Below, piece by piece: positions 46,040-54,492 of a stretch of 64,000 nucleotides of DNA (position 1 is the stretch's first letter; the number at the start of each line of letters is the position of its first letter). The stretch covers positions 55,655 through 119,654 of the forward strand of contig SHVB01000007.1 of assembly GCA_009694375.1 (NCBI GenBank), given 5' to 3'. The notes under the pieces were generated by a model, which had not been told where the DNA came from, searched no databases, and saw nothing but the letters and a program-made list of their open reading frames with translations. Source of the stretch: Acidimicrobiia bacterium (GTDB taxonomy: Bacteria; Actinomycetota; Acidimicrobiia; Acidimicrobiales; VFJN01). The position numbers were made by a program, and so were the translations under genes.

Positions 46040-46285
46040 CTAGGACGCAGCGCTGAGTTTGCCCTCGACCATGGCGAAGGCCTGTCCCACGCTGGTGATG
46101 TCTTCCAACTCGCTCTCCTCCACGGTGATGTCGAACTCGTCCTCGATGGCCATGATCAATTCGGCGAGATCGAGGCTGTCGGCGTTGAGGTCATCGGCGA
46201 AGTTGGCTTCCTTGGTGACGGCGGCGGCATCAACCGCCAGTACCTCCACCGCCAAGGCCTGGAATCGCTCGAAGGTGTCGCTCAT
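46040..46285 (-). CDS. acpP: Acyl carrier protein
   Basis: The 81-residue acidic protein has DLNADSLDLAEL with the serine that takes phosphopantetheine. It carries the growing chain for the surrounding Fab enzymes. GAGGAAA 6 nt before ATG 46285 is a clear ribosome site, one of the stronger ones in the window, which fits a highly expressed protein. Confidence 0.96.
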   Translation of the reverse strand: MSDTFERFQALAVEVLAVDAAAVTKEANFADDLNADSLDLAELIMAIEDEFDITVEESELEDITSVGQAFAMVEGKLSAAS

Positions 46286-46324
46286 GGTGGGTTTCCTCTA
46301 CGTAGGGGTGAGTGGGTGGGGGAG

Positions 46325-47047
46325 TTAGAAGCCCATCCCGAGGCCACCGTCCACGGGGACGACGGCGCCGGTGATGAAGGCGGCGGGGTCGGATGCGAGG
46401 AAGCCGACCGTAGCGGCTACTTCCTCGGGCGTGCCGATGCGGCCGACCGGGACAACACCAGCGAGAGCGGCCCGCCTGTCCTCCGGCAGCGTGCGGAGCA
46501 TGTCGGTGTCGATTGGGCCCGGCGCCACCACGTTGGCGGTGATACCTCGGGGTCCGTACTCGCGGGCGATGGAGCGAGCCAGGCCAATGAGGCCAGCTTT
46601 GGATGCCGCGTAGTTGGCCTGCCCGGGGGCACCCACATAGGCACCCACCGACGACAGGATCACGATGCGCCCCCACCGGGCCTTCATCATGCCCGGGAGC
46701 ACGCGTTTGGTCATGCGCCAGGTGGCCGTGAGGTTCGTGTCGATTACCTCACTGAAGTCGCTCTCCGACATGCGCACCAGGAGCCCGTCGCGAGTGATCC
46801 CGGCGTTAGCCACTAGTACCTCAACGGGACCAAGTTGTTCCTCGATCTCGCTCACCGCCGCGTCCACCTGGGCCGGGTCGGTCACGTCGCAGGCCACTGC
46901 CGTCAGGCTTGGCTCGTCTACCGCCGTGGACGAGAAGGTGACCGCCACACGATGACCATCGGCCGCGAAGGCGCGGGCGCAGGCGAGACCGATACCGCGG
47001 CTGCCACCGGTAACCAGGATGGTGCGAGGGGTCGGCTCGATGGTCAT
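46325..47047 (-). CDS. fabG: 3-oxoacyl-ACP reductase
   Basis: The 240-residue SDR has VTGGSRGIGLA, VANAGITRDG, ILSSVGAYVG and YAASKAGLIG, with the operon context of fabH and acpP supporting FabG. It reduces 3-oxoacyl-ACP with NADPH. ATG 47047 overlaps the fabH stop as ATGA; a longer frame begins at 47056. Confidence 0.94.
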   Translation of the reverse strand: MTIEPTPRTILVTGGSRGIGLACARAFAADGHRVAVTFSSTAVDEPSLTAVACDVTDPAQVDAAVSEIEEQLGPVEVLVANAGITRDGLLVRMSESDFSEVIDTNLTATWRMTKRVLPGMMKARWGRIVILSSVGAYVGAPGQANYAASKAGLIGLARSIAREYGPRGITANVVAPGPIDTDMLRTLPEDRRAALAGVVPVGRIGTPEEVAATVGFLASDPAAFITGAVVPVDGGLGMGF

Positions 47048-47988
47048 GTGGCCCATTCGATCACGGCGGACGCCCAGGACATGCCCGCGCCGAAACCGGT
47101 GAGCAGCACCCGGTCGCCCGGAGCCAATCGACCGGCCTCAGCCGCCATGGACAGGGCCAAGGGAATGGAGGCGGCTGAGGTGTTACCAACGTTGGCGAGA
47201 TTGTTCATCGTGCGGTCCTCACTGATGCCGAGGCGCGTGCAGGCACTAGTGAGAATACGGGCGTTGGCCTGATGGGGCACGAAGAGCGCAACGTCATCGA
47301 TACCTAACCCGGCGTGGTGGAGGGCCCGTTGGGCGGACTCCACCATGACGCGTACCGCTTGGCGGAATACCTCCGGGCCCTCCATGCGGATGGTGCCGCC
47401 CACCTCGGCGGTCAGGAGGTGACTCATCGACCCGTCGGATCCGAGGTCGAAGCCCAACAGTCCACCGGGGCCTTCGCTGCGCTCGGCCACCACGGCCGCA
47501 GCACCATCGCCGAAGAGGATGGCGGTGCCGCGATCGTCCCAATCGACGAGGCGGGACATTGTTTCGGACCCGATGAGCAGGATGCGCCGCAACCCCGCCC
47601 GCAGGAACCCGTCGGTGGCGACGAGTCCGTAGACGAATCCGGAGCAGGCAGCGTTGAGGTCAACGGCGCCGCCGCGCACGCCTAGTTCGTGCTGGATGAC
47701 ATTGGCGCTGGCGGGGAGGGCGGCGTCGGGGGTGGAGGTGCACAACACCACCAGGTCGATGGTATCGCCGGTAACCCCGGCGCGGTCCATGGCCACTCGG
47801 CCGGCGGCGATGCCCAGTGCGGTGGTGGTGCCGCCAATGCGGCGCTCCCGGATGCCGGTGCGGGACAGGATCCACTCGTTGGTGGTATCGAGCGTGCGCT
47901 CAAGGTCGGCATTGGTAATGACCTTGTCGGGCAGGGCGCTGCCCCACCCGATGATTCGCGTGGTGGACGACGGCACGCCCCCCATCAT
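47044..47988 (-). CDS. fabH: Beta-ketoacyl-ACP synthase III
   Basis: The 314-residue enzyme has the Cys-His-Asn triad in LNAACSGFVYG, FVPHQANARI and NVGNTSAAS. It starts fatty-acid synthesis by joining an acyl-CoA primer to malonyl-ACP. It lies 40 nt after fabD. Confidence 0.95.
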   Translation of the reverse strand: MMGGVPSSTTRIIGWGSALPDKVITNADLERTLDTTNEWILSRTGIRERRIGGTTTALGIAAGRVAMDRAGVTGDTIDLVVLCTSTPDAALPASANVIQHELGVRGGAVDLNAACSGFVYGLVATDGFLRAGLRRILLIGSETMSRLVDWDDRGTAILFGDGAAAVVAERSEGPGGLLGFDLGSDGSMSHLLTAEVGGTIRMEGPEVFRQAVRVMVESAQRALHHAGLGIDDVALFVPHQANARILTSACTRLGISEDRTMNNLANVGNTSAASIPLALSMAAEAGRLAPGDRVLLTGFGAGMSWASAVIEWAT

Positions 47989-48028
47989 GCTGGATGGCCG
48001 GAGCGTGTCGAGGCCGGTTGTTCTGCGA

Positions 48029-49198
48029 TCATGCAGTGCGCAGCCAGGCCACCGGTTGGCTGCGGGTGAGCCGCTCCCCGGTTACGGCCAGAAGACCTTT
48101 GACGGTGCCGTGGAACGGCGAGCGAATCTCGTGGCCCGCCACATGTCCGATGATGCGCCCTCGCTCGATGTGCTGACCTTCGGCTAGGTCCGACGCGGGC
48201 ACGAACAGGCCGGCCGTGGGGCTGACCACCAGCCGTTCGGATGCGAAGAGGTGCTCGCCGCCGTGATGGTCGAGGTCGTCGCGGGCGGCCGCTGAGGCCA
48301 CGATGGCGTTGAGGTCACCGGGTTCCGTGGTGGTGATGGCGGTTCCCGCGCTCGCCGATCGCTTGGCGAGGCCGGTTAGTACCGAGCCGGGGCCGAGTTC
48401 CACGAAGGTGGTGATGCCATCGGCCACCATGCGTTGCATGGTTTGGCGCCAGAGCACCGGGGCGGTGAGTTGCGCTTCCAGAAGGTCGGCCCACTGATCG
48501 GCGTGCTGATGGGGGAGGCCGTCCACGTTGGCGATGACCGGTACTTCGGCATTGGCGAAGGGCGTGTTGTCCAGGGCGGCCCGGAGTCGATCGGCGGCGG
48601 GTGCCATGAAAGGAGTGTGAAAGGCACCGCCCACGCTCAATAGCAGCACTTTGCGGGCCCCCATCTCCTTGGCGAGGGCGCTGGCGCTGGCGATGGCGTC
48701 GGCGTCGCCCGAGATAACGACCTGGCCAGCGCCGTTTGTGTTCGCCACCCACACATCACCCGCGACGCGGGCGCAGGCTTCGGCCACTACGTCATCGTCG
48801 GCCCCCAGAACCGCGGCCATGGTGCCCGGGCGGGCATCGGCCGCCGATTGCATGGCGGTCGCCCGGGCCGCCACAAGGCGTACCCCATCAGTGAGGGAAA
48901 GCGCCCCCACGGCGGTGAGGGCGGAGTATTCGCCGAGACTGTGTCCCGCCACCACCGCGGTGCGCACGCCAAGCGCTCGCACAGCATCGTGGATGACGAG
49001 GCTCAGCACGTAGGTGGAGAGTTGGGCATTTTCGGTCCGGCGGAGTTCGTCAGCGTCGGCGTCAAGGAGCAGAGCGGCGACGTCGCGGCCGCTGGCTTCG
49101 GAGGCGAGGGCGACGAGAGACCACGACGGGTGGTCGATCCAGGATCGGCCCATACCGGGCTTTTGGGAACCTTGGCCGGGGAAGATGAAAGCGAGCAT
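48029..49198 (-). CDS. fabD: Malonyl-CoA:ACP transacylase with C-terminal biotinyl/lipoyl-like domain
   Basis: The 389-residue product has the standard FabD core in residues 1 to about 300: FPGQGSQKPGMG, the nucleophile GHSLGEYSAL, GAFHTPFM and FVELGPGSVLTGL. About 80 residues follow that are not part of FabD. They read VVSPTAGLFVPASDLAEG, GRIIGHVAGHEIRSPFHGTV and QPVAWLRTA, the repeating pattern of a barrel-sandwich (biotinyl/lipoyl carrier) fold, but with no lysine at the usual attachment turn. It heads the fab operon. The tail's role is unknown. Confidence 0.93.
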   Translation of the reverse strand: MLAFIFPGQGSQKPGMGRSWIDHPSWSLVALASEASGRDVAALLLDADADELRRTENAQLSTYVLSLVIHDAVRALGVRTAVVAGHSLGEYSALTAVGALSLTDGVRLVAARATAMQSAADARPGTMAAVLGADDDVVAEACARVAGDVWVANTNGAGQVVISGDADAIASASALAKEMGARKVLLLSVGGAFHTPFMAPAADRLRAALDNTPFANAEVPVIANVDGLPHQHADQWADLLEAQLTAPVLWRQTMQRMVADGITTFVELGPGSVLTGLAKRSASAGTAITTTEPGDLNAIVASAAARDDLDHHGGEHLFASERLVVSPTAGLFVPASDLAEGQHIERGRIIGHVAGHEIRSPFHGTVKGLLAVTGERLTRSQPVAWLRTA

Positions 49199-49323
49199 TG
49201 GTGGTCTGACTGTGTGAAGGCCGCTGGCGTTTCACAATGGGAGGAAGTTCCCGTCGGGTAATGCCATGCCCGGTCGTGAAGATGTGATCAGGGTCACGGT
49301 GCGGATGCTGCGAGGACGGGAGG

Positions 49324-49329
49324 TACGCT
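49324..49329 (+). promoter_or_regulatory. Predicted -10 element of tRNA-Leu
   Basis: TACGCT ends 10 nt before the first base of the tRNA. No clear -35 was found. Confidence 0.4.
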
Positions 49330-49339
49330 CTGCGCCCAC

Positions 49340-49422
49340 GCCCGGATGGTGGAATGGCATACACGGCGCACTCAAACTGCGCTGCCCGTAAGGGCTTGCG
49401 GGTTCAAATCCCGCTCCGGGCA
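49340..49422 (+). tRNA. tRNA-Leu, anticodon CAA
   Basis: An 83-nt cloverleaf folds with acceptor stem GCCCGGA/TCCGGGC, anticodon stem GCGCA/TGCGC around the loop CTCAAAC (anticodon CAA), a long class II variable arm, and a T stem GCGGG/CCCGC with TTCAAAT. The discriminator is A and the CCA end is not encoded. Confidence 0.95.
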
Positions 49423-49611
49423 CGCAGGTAGGGCGAGCGACCCCCCGGGGGAAGCCTTGCGGTCAGCGACGGATGGGCCGTCCGAGGACACCTGCAGCGT
49501 CCATGGGCCGGTAGGCCAGGGTTGCTCTCCCGGCGGCCCCGTCCCTTGCGTTAGCGGTCTCGCGGCGGGCAAGGGCTGATGGACCCTCGAGGTGGGTGGA
49601 TTAGAGGCGGA
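49423..49611. other. Structured non-coding segment downstream of tRNA-Leu
   Basis: This stretch has several self-complementary elements in a row: CCCCCGGGGG (49442-49451), ACGG/CCGT (49469-49481), GGCC/GGCC (49506-49517) and CCCTTGC/GCAAGGG (49543-49575). No frame looks coding. The last hairpin may end the tRNA transcript. A small RNA is possible. Confidence 0.35.
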
Positions 49612-49767
49612 TCACCGGAGGAGGTCGTCGTGGAAAACGTGCACCAGATAGGCCGGATCGAGGGTGTGAATGGTGATCGGACCGCCACCACCGGCCGAGG
49701 TGGCACCGTGGCTGCGCGCCGCCAGCGTGGCGGTGATGGGCTCGATCCTGCGGGCATTCCCAACCAT
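49612..49767 (-). CDS. Possible 51-residue small protein
   Basis: From ATG 49767 the minus strand reads a 51-residue frame ending PITIHTLDPAYLVHVFHDDLLR in two adjoining pieces, with third-position GC near 80 percent, like neighbouring genes. There is no clear ribosome site or -10. The overlapping plus-strand frame has a ribosome site (GGAGGAGG before GTG 49630) but poorer codon use. Neither is certain. Confidence 0.3.
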   Translation of the reverse strand: MVGNARRIEPITATLAARSHGATSAGGGGPITIHTLDPAYLVHVFHDDLLR

Positions 49768-49813
49768 GCCGTGCCCACAGGATGCCAGATCAGGGCGCGG
49801 GCTCAGCGAGGGG

Positions 49814-49819
49814 TACGAT
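49814..49819 (+). promoter_or_regulatory. Predicted -10 element of the coiled-coil gene
   Basis: TACGAT is 7 nt before ATG 49827, a typical leaderless arrangement for this window. Confidence 0.55.
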
Positions 49820-49826
49820 CGAAGGG

Positions 49827-50123
49827 ATGTCTAAGTCTTTGGTGGAGCGGCGCCTATCGGAACTGAGTACGCGTCTGCGTCAGCTTCGAGAGGAACTGGC
49901 CGTGTCGGAGGAGCAACAGGGGCCGCTGATCGAGGCCGTCGACGAGGCGCGCCTCCGGTCGTTGGTTTCCGAGACACCCCTGGCGGACCGCGAGCATCAC
50001 GATGCCCGACGCCACGCCGAGGCCATGCAACGGCATTGCAACGATCTGGTGGAGCAGATCGCCCGCCTTGAACAGCAGCAGGACGAGCTCCTCGACCGGC
50101 TGCTGGCCGAGATGAAGCCCTAG
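49827..50123 (+). CDS. Conserved coiled-coil protein
   Basis: The 98-residue protein is nearly all helix with two coiled-coil segments (LVERRLSELSTRLRQLREEL and LVEQIARLEQQQDELLDRLL) joined by SETPLADREHHDA. Proteins of this shape occur widely in actinobacteria, often beside the ANTAR response regulator gene that follows here by 30 nt. The function is not known to me. No cysteines, signal or membrane segment are present. Confidence 0.85.
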   Translation: MSKSLVERRLSELSTRLRQLREELAVSEEQQGPLIEAVDEARLRSLVSETPLADREHHDARRHAEAMQRHCNDLVEQIARLEQQQDELLDRLLAEMKP

Positions 50124-50153
50124 GAAACCGCCCGCTATGAAAGGATCCCGCTC

Positions 50154-50735
50154 GTGAAGACCCGCGTCGTCATCGCCGAAGACGAAGCCATCATTCGGCT
50201 TGATTTGAGGGAGACTCTGGAAGAAGAGGGCTACGAAGTGGTGGGCGAAACGGGTCGTGGTGATGAAGCCGTTGAGCTCGTTCGGGATCTCGCCCCCGAT
50301 GTCGCCATTTTAGATATCAAGATGCCGGGGCTCGATGGCCTAGAAGCGGCGCGCGCCATCAGTGCCGAACGCCGGGCTGCGGTGCTCATTCTCACGGCTT
50401 TCTCACAACGCGATTTGATCGAGAAGGCTCGTGATGCCGGCGCGCTGGCCTACCTCGTGAAGCCGTTTCAGCGATCGGAACTCATCCCCGCCGTGGAGGT
50501 GGCGCTGGGTCGTTTTCGGGAGATCCAGGCCCTGTTCGACCAAAACGCCAGCCTCGAAGATCAACTCGAGACCCGAAAGGTGGTGGATCGGGCCAAGGGA
50601 TTACTGATGGATCAGCACGGACTGAGCGAGTCCAACGCGTTCTCCTGGATTCAGAAGCGGGCCATGCAGGACCGTCGGCCGATGCGGGCCGTTGCCGACG
50701 ACGTGCTTGTCGGCGACTTGTCGCCGGAGGGTTAG
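50154..50735 (+). CDS. ANTAR-domain response regulator (PdtaR-like)
   Basis: The 193-residue protein has a receiver domain (VVIAEDEAIIRLDL, phosphoacceptor in VAILDIKMPG, then LTAFS and VKPFQ) and a C-terminal ANTAR RNA-binding domain (RKVVDRAKGLLMDQHGLSE, then AFSWIQKRAMQDRRPMR). Such proteins act by antitermination on RNA rather than by binding DNA. The best known actinobacterial counterpart is mycobacterial PdtaR. No partner histidine kinase or ANTAR double-hairpin target was recognised nearby. Confidence 0.93.
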   Translation: MKTRVVIAEDEAIIRLDLRETLEEEGYEVVGETGRGDEAVELVRDLAPDVAILDIKMPGLDGLEAARAISAERRAAVLILTAFSQRDLIEKARDAGALAYLVKPFQRSELIPAVEVALGRFREIQALFDQNASLEDQLETRKVVDRAKGLLMDQHGLSESNAFSWIQKRAMQDRRPMRAVADDVLVGDLSPEG

Positions 50736-50741
50736 GCCTCG

Positions 50742-53435
50742 TTGGCAGGGCGATCCGTCCTCCTGATCGACGGCAACTCGCTTACCTATCGCGCCTTCTA
50801 CGCGCTCCCCACTGATCTGTCCACGGCATCAGGTCAGGTGATCAACGCGGTCTTTGGGTTCACTTCGATGCTTGTGAATCTGCTGCGCGACCATCATCCC
50901 GACGCCGTCGTGGTGGCCTTCGATCTTCCGCAGCCCACCTTCCGACACCAGCGGCTCCCGAGTTACAAAGCGAATCGTGAGGCTGCCCCCGACATTCTGC
51001 GACAGCAGATGGGCCTCGTTCGCGAGGTTGTGCAATGCCTCGGGATTCCCATCGCGGAGGTGGTCGGGTTTGAGGCCGACGATGTCATCGCCACTCTCGC
51101 TACCGAGGCGCGTGACGCCGGCGACAACGTGCTTGTGGTCACCGGTGATCGGGATAGTTACCAACTGGTGGAGGATCCACACATCCGCGTGCTCTACAAC
51201 AAGCGCGGTGTGTCGGACTACGCTCTGTACGACGAGGCCGGTATTGCGGAGCGCACCGGAGTGCCGCCCAGGCTCTATCCGCAGTACGCCGCGTTGCGGG
51301 GCGACCCATCCGACAACCTCCCTGGTGTACCCGGAGTGGGGGAGAAGACCGCCGCCAAGTTGATCATGGCCTATGGCGGTCTCGATGGGATCTTCCAACA
51401 CCTTGATGAGCAGACGCCGAAGCTGCGGGAGAACCTCGCTACTCACGAGGCGCAGGCTCGCCAGAACCTGGAGATGATGATCCTCGTGCGGGATGTGGCG
51501 CTCGATGTCGCCTTGGTCGATGTCGCCTTCGACCCGGCGGCCATCAACGTGGACGAGGTGCGTCGTCTTTTCGAGTTCCTCGAGTTCGCCACGCTGTTCG
51601 ACCGCCTGGCCGGGGCACTCGACACCAACCTGGGGCCTCCCACCGCCGAATCGATGGTGCTCGAGGCGGTGGTGGAAATCCCCGCTACCTCCGGGGCGGC
51701 TGCGGTGGCGTTGGCCGCGCTGGCGCAGGAGGCGACGCCGTTGGCGGTGGCGGGGGCGTGGGCCGGCGAAGACAGCCACGACGATCTGGAGGGACTGGCC
51801 CTCGTGCGCGACGGGGCATCCCGAGCCGTGCTCTGGCTGCCGGCCGCCTATCACGATGACATCGCAGTAGCCGATGCGCTCGCCGCCCTGGTGGGCCGGG
51901 GCGGTCGTCCCATCGCGGCGCATCAGGCCAAGCGCCTGGTGCGCGCGCTGGCTCGAACCGGCATTGAGGTTCGGAGCCTGGTCATCGACACGGCGCTGGC
52001 GGCCTACCTCCTCGATCCGGCGGAGAGCCGCTACCTCCTGGAGGAATTGGTGGTTCGCTATGCCGGGGCCCGCATCCCCGAAGGCGATGCCGCGGCCGTG
52101 GGTGAATTGGACCTCGGTGGCTCGTCCACCCCGACCCCGATCGTGGCGGCGCGGCGGGCGCTGGCGGTAGACGCTCTGATAGCCCCGTTGTTCGGTGCCA
52201 TCGATGCCCAAGGTCTTCGGTCGCTGCACGACGACATCGAGGTACCGCTGGTGGGCGTGCTCGCCCGCATGGAAGACATTGGCGTGGGGGTTGATCGCGG
52301 CGAACTGCAACGCCTGCGCGACCAGCTGGTCGTTGATGTTGAACTGCATCGGGAGGCCATCGTGAAGGCCGCCGGCCACGACTTCAACGTGAACTCAACA
52401 CTGCAGCTTCGTCAGGTCCTCTTTGACGAACTCGGACTGGCCCCCCAGAAAAAGACCAAGACCGGTTTTTCGACCGACGCGGCCAGCCTGGAAAAACTGC
52501 TTGGACAACACCCGATTATCGAGCACCTCCTGGCCTATCGAGAGGTGGAGAAGTTGCGGTCTACCTACGGTGAGGGCCTCTTAGCGGAGGTGGGGCGCGA
52601 CGGACGTATCCACGCCACCTTCAATCAGACCGTGGCCCGCACCGGGCGGCTGTCTTCGGACCGGCCCAATCTGCACAACATTCCGGTGAGGTCCGAACTG
52701 GGTCGGGAGTTTCGCCGGGCGTTCGTTCCGGCGGAGGGTTATGAACTGTTGGTGGCGGACTACAGCCAGATTGAGTTGCGGTGCATCGCTCATCTGGCAC
52801 AGGACCCAGGACTGATCGAGAGTTTCGAGTCTGGTCGTGACATTCATACCGAAATGGCGTCGCGTATTTTTAGCGTGACGGCCAGCGAGGTCACCCTAGA
52901 GATGCGTTCGAAGGCCAAGATGGTCTCCTACGGGCTGGCGTATGGCATGGAAGCTTACGGGCTTGGACAACGCCTGAACATCCCCACCGCGGAGGCGGTG
53001 GTCATCCTGGAGGCCTTTTTCAGCGCCTTCCCGGCCGTGCAGGATTATATGGAGCACACCGTCGCCGAGGCCCGACAGCGGGGGTATACCGAAACGCTCT
53101 TCGGTCGCCGCCGTCAGATCCCAGAGTTGGCTTCATCGAACGCTCGGATACGTCAGGCGGGAGAGCGTCAGGCCATGAATGCTGGGATCCAGGGTTTAGC
53201 GGCGGATATTTTCAAAGTAGCGCTGGTGCGACTGGACGAGCGTCTCGTGGGCGAGGGGCTGGGCAGTCGGCTGATCTTGCAGGTGCACGATGAGGTGCTC
53301 CTTGAGGTGCGACCGCCGGCGGTGGAGACTGTGACCGAGTTTGTCGTATCGGTTATGGCGAGCGCAGCCGACCTCACGGTGCCCCTGGAGGTACACCTCT
53401 CGGTGGGTGCAAGTTGGGCCGAAGCCAAAGGTTGA
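50742..53435 (+). CDS. polA: DNA polymerase I
   Basis: The 897-residue enzyme has a 5' nuclease domain (residues 1 to about 290, LLIDGNSLTYRAFYALP, VTGDRDSYQLV), a degenerate 3'-5' exonuclease domain lacking the DxE metal motif, and an A-family polymerase domain with DYSQIELR and RSKAKMVSYGLAYGMEAYG. The residue matching E. coli Phe762 is Tyr (VSYG), a state known from mycobacterial Pol I and associated with weak dideoxynucleotide discrimination. TTG 50742 follows the regulator by 6 nt. Confidence 0.97.
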   Translation: MAGRSVLLIDGNSLTYRAFYALPTDLSTASGQVINAVFGFTSMLVNLLRDHHPDAVVVAFDLPQPTFRHQRLPSYKANREAAPDILRQQMGLVREVVQCLGIPIAEVVGFEADDVIATLATEARDAGDNVLVVTGDRDSYQLVEDPHIRVLYNKRGVSDYALYDEAGIAERTGVPPRLYPQYAALRGDPSDNLPGVPGVGEKTAAKLIMAYGGLDGIFQHLDEQTPKLRENLATHEAQARQNLEMMILVRDVALDVALVDVAFDPAAINVDEVRRLFEFLEFATLFDRLAGALDTNLGPPTAESMVLEAVVEIPATSGAAAVALAALAQEATPLAVAGAWAGEDSHDDLEGLALVRDGASRAVLWLPAAYHDDIAVADALAALVGRGGRPIAAHQAKRLVRALARTGIEVRSLVIDTALAAYLLDPAESRYLLEELVVRYAGARIPEGDAAAVGELDLGGSSTPTPIVAARRALAVDALIAPLFGAIDAQGLRSLHDDIEVPLVGVLARMEDIGVGVDRGELQRLRDQLVVDVELHREAIVKAAGHDFNVNSTLQLRQVLFDELGLAPQKKTKTGFSTDAASLEKLLGQHPIIEHLLAYREVEKLRSTYGEGLLAEVGRDGRIHATFNQTVARTGRLSSDRPNLHNIPVRSELGREFRRAFVPAEGYELLVADYSQIELRCIAHLAQDPGLIESFESGRDIHTEMASRIFSVTASEVTLEMRSKAKMVSYGLAYGMEAYGLGQRLNIPTAEAVVILEAFFSAFPAVQDYMEHTVAEARQRGYTETLFGRRRQIPELASSNARIRQAGERQAMNAGIQGLAADIFKVALVRLDERLVGEGLGSRLILQVHDEVLLEVRPPAVETVTEFVVSVMASAADLTVPLEVHLSVGASWAEAKG

Positions 53436-53462
53436 CGTCTTGTCTGGACAGGGAGGGTACGA

Positions 53463-53669
53463 ATGGCAAGGAGCAAAATAAGGCTCAAAGAACCCGGGAT
53501 GAGTTGGTGGGCCTTCTGGTTGATTCTCGTCATCGTCATCTATTGCCTATTCTCGCTGGCCGTGGCGCTGGGCACGAGCGATGCTTGTGGATACCGCACC
53601 CGGCAGTGGGTGTTTATGCCGCCCGGGTGGCATTGCCAGATAGATCGGACCCAGGGCTACACCACGTGA
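53463..53669 (+). CDS. Small single-pass membrane protein
   Basis: The 68-residue protein has a basic N-terminus (MARSKIRLKE), one transmembrane helix (WWAFWLILVIVIYCLFSLAV) and a short C-terminal part with two cysteines (SDACGYRT, GWHCQID) that could form a disulfide if outside. GGGAGG is 6 nt before ATG 53463. The stop overlaps the next gene as GTGA, so the two are translated together. No function is known. Confidence 0.8.
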   Translation: MARSKIRLKEPGMSWWAFWLILVIVIYCLFSLAVALGTSDACGYRTRQWVFMPPGWHCQIDRTQGYTT

Positions 53670-54394
53670 CGGCACCGGACCACTGGTTCGAGCCGCTGGC
53701 CGATCATCTCGGCGCCGCGTATCTGCGTTACTCCTTCACGAAGGGCACCAGCCAGGAAGTGGAGTTTCTGGTGGATGTGCTCGATCTCGAGCCGGGCATG
53801 CGGGTGCTCGACGTGGGGTGTGGCCCGGGCCGTCATGCCCATGCCCTGGCGGCTCGGGGGATCGAGGTGGTGGGTGTCGATATCAGCCAGCGATTCGTGG
53901 ACATCGCCATAGCGGCCGAAATGCCCGGCGCCACCTTCCGGCGGGCTGATGGCCGATCGCTGACCTTTGTGGCCGAGTTCGACGCCGCCATCTCGTTATG
54001 CCAGGGCGCCTTTGGCCTCACCGGAGGACCGGGGGCTCCCCTCGACGGGGATGGGGCGGTCCTCAACGGGATGGCTCGGGCGCTGCGTCCGGGGGGTCGG
54101 CTAGCGGTTTCCGCCTTCTCGGCGTATTTCCAGGTCCGATTTCTGGAGGAGAGCGACACCTTCGACGCGGCGGCGGGGGTCAATCATGAGTGGACGGAGG
54201 TGCGGGATGAACAGGGTCGGGCGGTGGAAGTTGAGCTCTGGACAACCTGTTTCACTCCCCGGGAACTTCGGCTACTGGCCTCGGCGAATGGTCTGCGAGT
54301 GGAGCACATGTGGTCGGTTGCCCCTGGTGCCTACGCCCGTTCGGAGGTCTCCGTGGATGCCCCCGAGCTGCTCTTGGTGGCCGCTCGGCCGTGA
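53666..54394 (+). CDS. Class I SAM-dependent methyltransferase
   Basis: The 242-residue protein has VLDVGCGPGRHAHALA (SAM loop), VVGVDIS with the acidic ribose-binding Asp, and RALRPGGRLAVSAF. The substrate is unknown; the fold is closest to small-molecule methyltransferases. GTG 53666 overlaps the small membrane protein stop. The longer open frame to the left is antisense-like and is not used. Confidence 0.9.
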   Translation: MTAPDHWFEPLADHLGAAYLRYSFTKGTSQEVEFLVDVLDLEPGMRVLDVGCGPGRHAHALAARGIEVVGVDISQRFVDIAIAAEMPGATFRRADGRSLTFVAEFDAAISLCQGAFGLTGGPGAPLDGDGAVLNGMARALRPGGRLAVSAFSAYFQVRFLEESDTFDAAAGVNHEWTEVRDEQGRAVEVELWTTCFTPRELRLLASANGLRVEHMWSVAPGAYARSEVSVDAPELLLVAARP

Positions 54395-54414
54395 CCCGAC
54401 GGGCGGTGCAGGTG

Positions 54415-54420
54415 TACGAT
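54415..54420 (+). promoter_or_regulatory. Predicted -10 element of rpsA
   Basis: TACGAT lies 72 nt before TTG 54493, leaving a leader of roughly 65 nt that ends in GAAGG 9 nt before the start. Unlike many genes here, rpsA appears to have a true 5' leader, which could allow the S1 autoregulation known in other bacteria. Confidence 0.4.
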
Positions 54421-54492
54421 ACGACGTCCGCTTGGGTATCCGCTCAGCGTCCGTTGCGATCCCTTATTCCCTCATCCTGAAGGCCCCCTACA

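Noticed and set aside
49346..49579. Open frames running through the tRNA-Leu on both strands
   Set aside because: These are translations of the tRNA itself, a common false gene.
49579..49866. 95-codon plus-strand frame with a ribosome site before GTG 49630
   Set aside because: It overlaps the start of the coiled-coil gene by 40 nt, codon use is poorer than on the opposite strand, and no family is recognisable. Kept only as an alternative to the minus-strand candidate.
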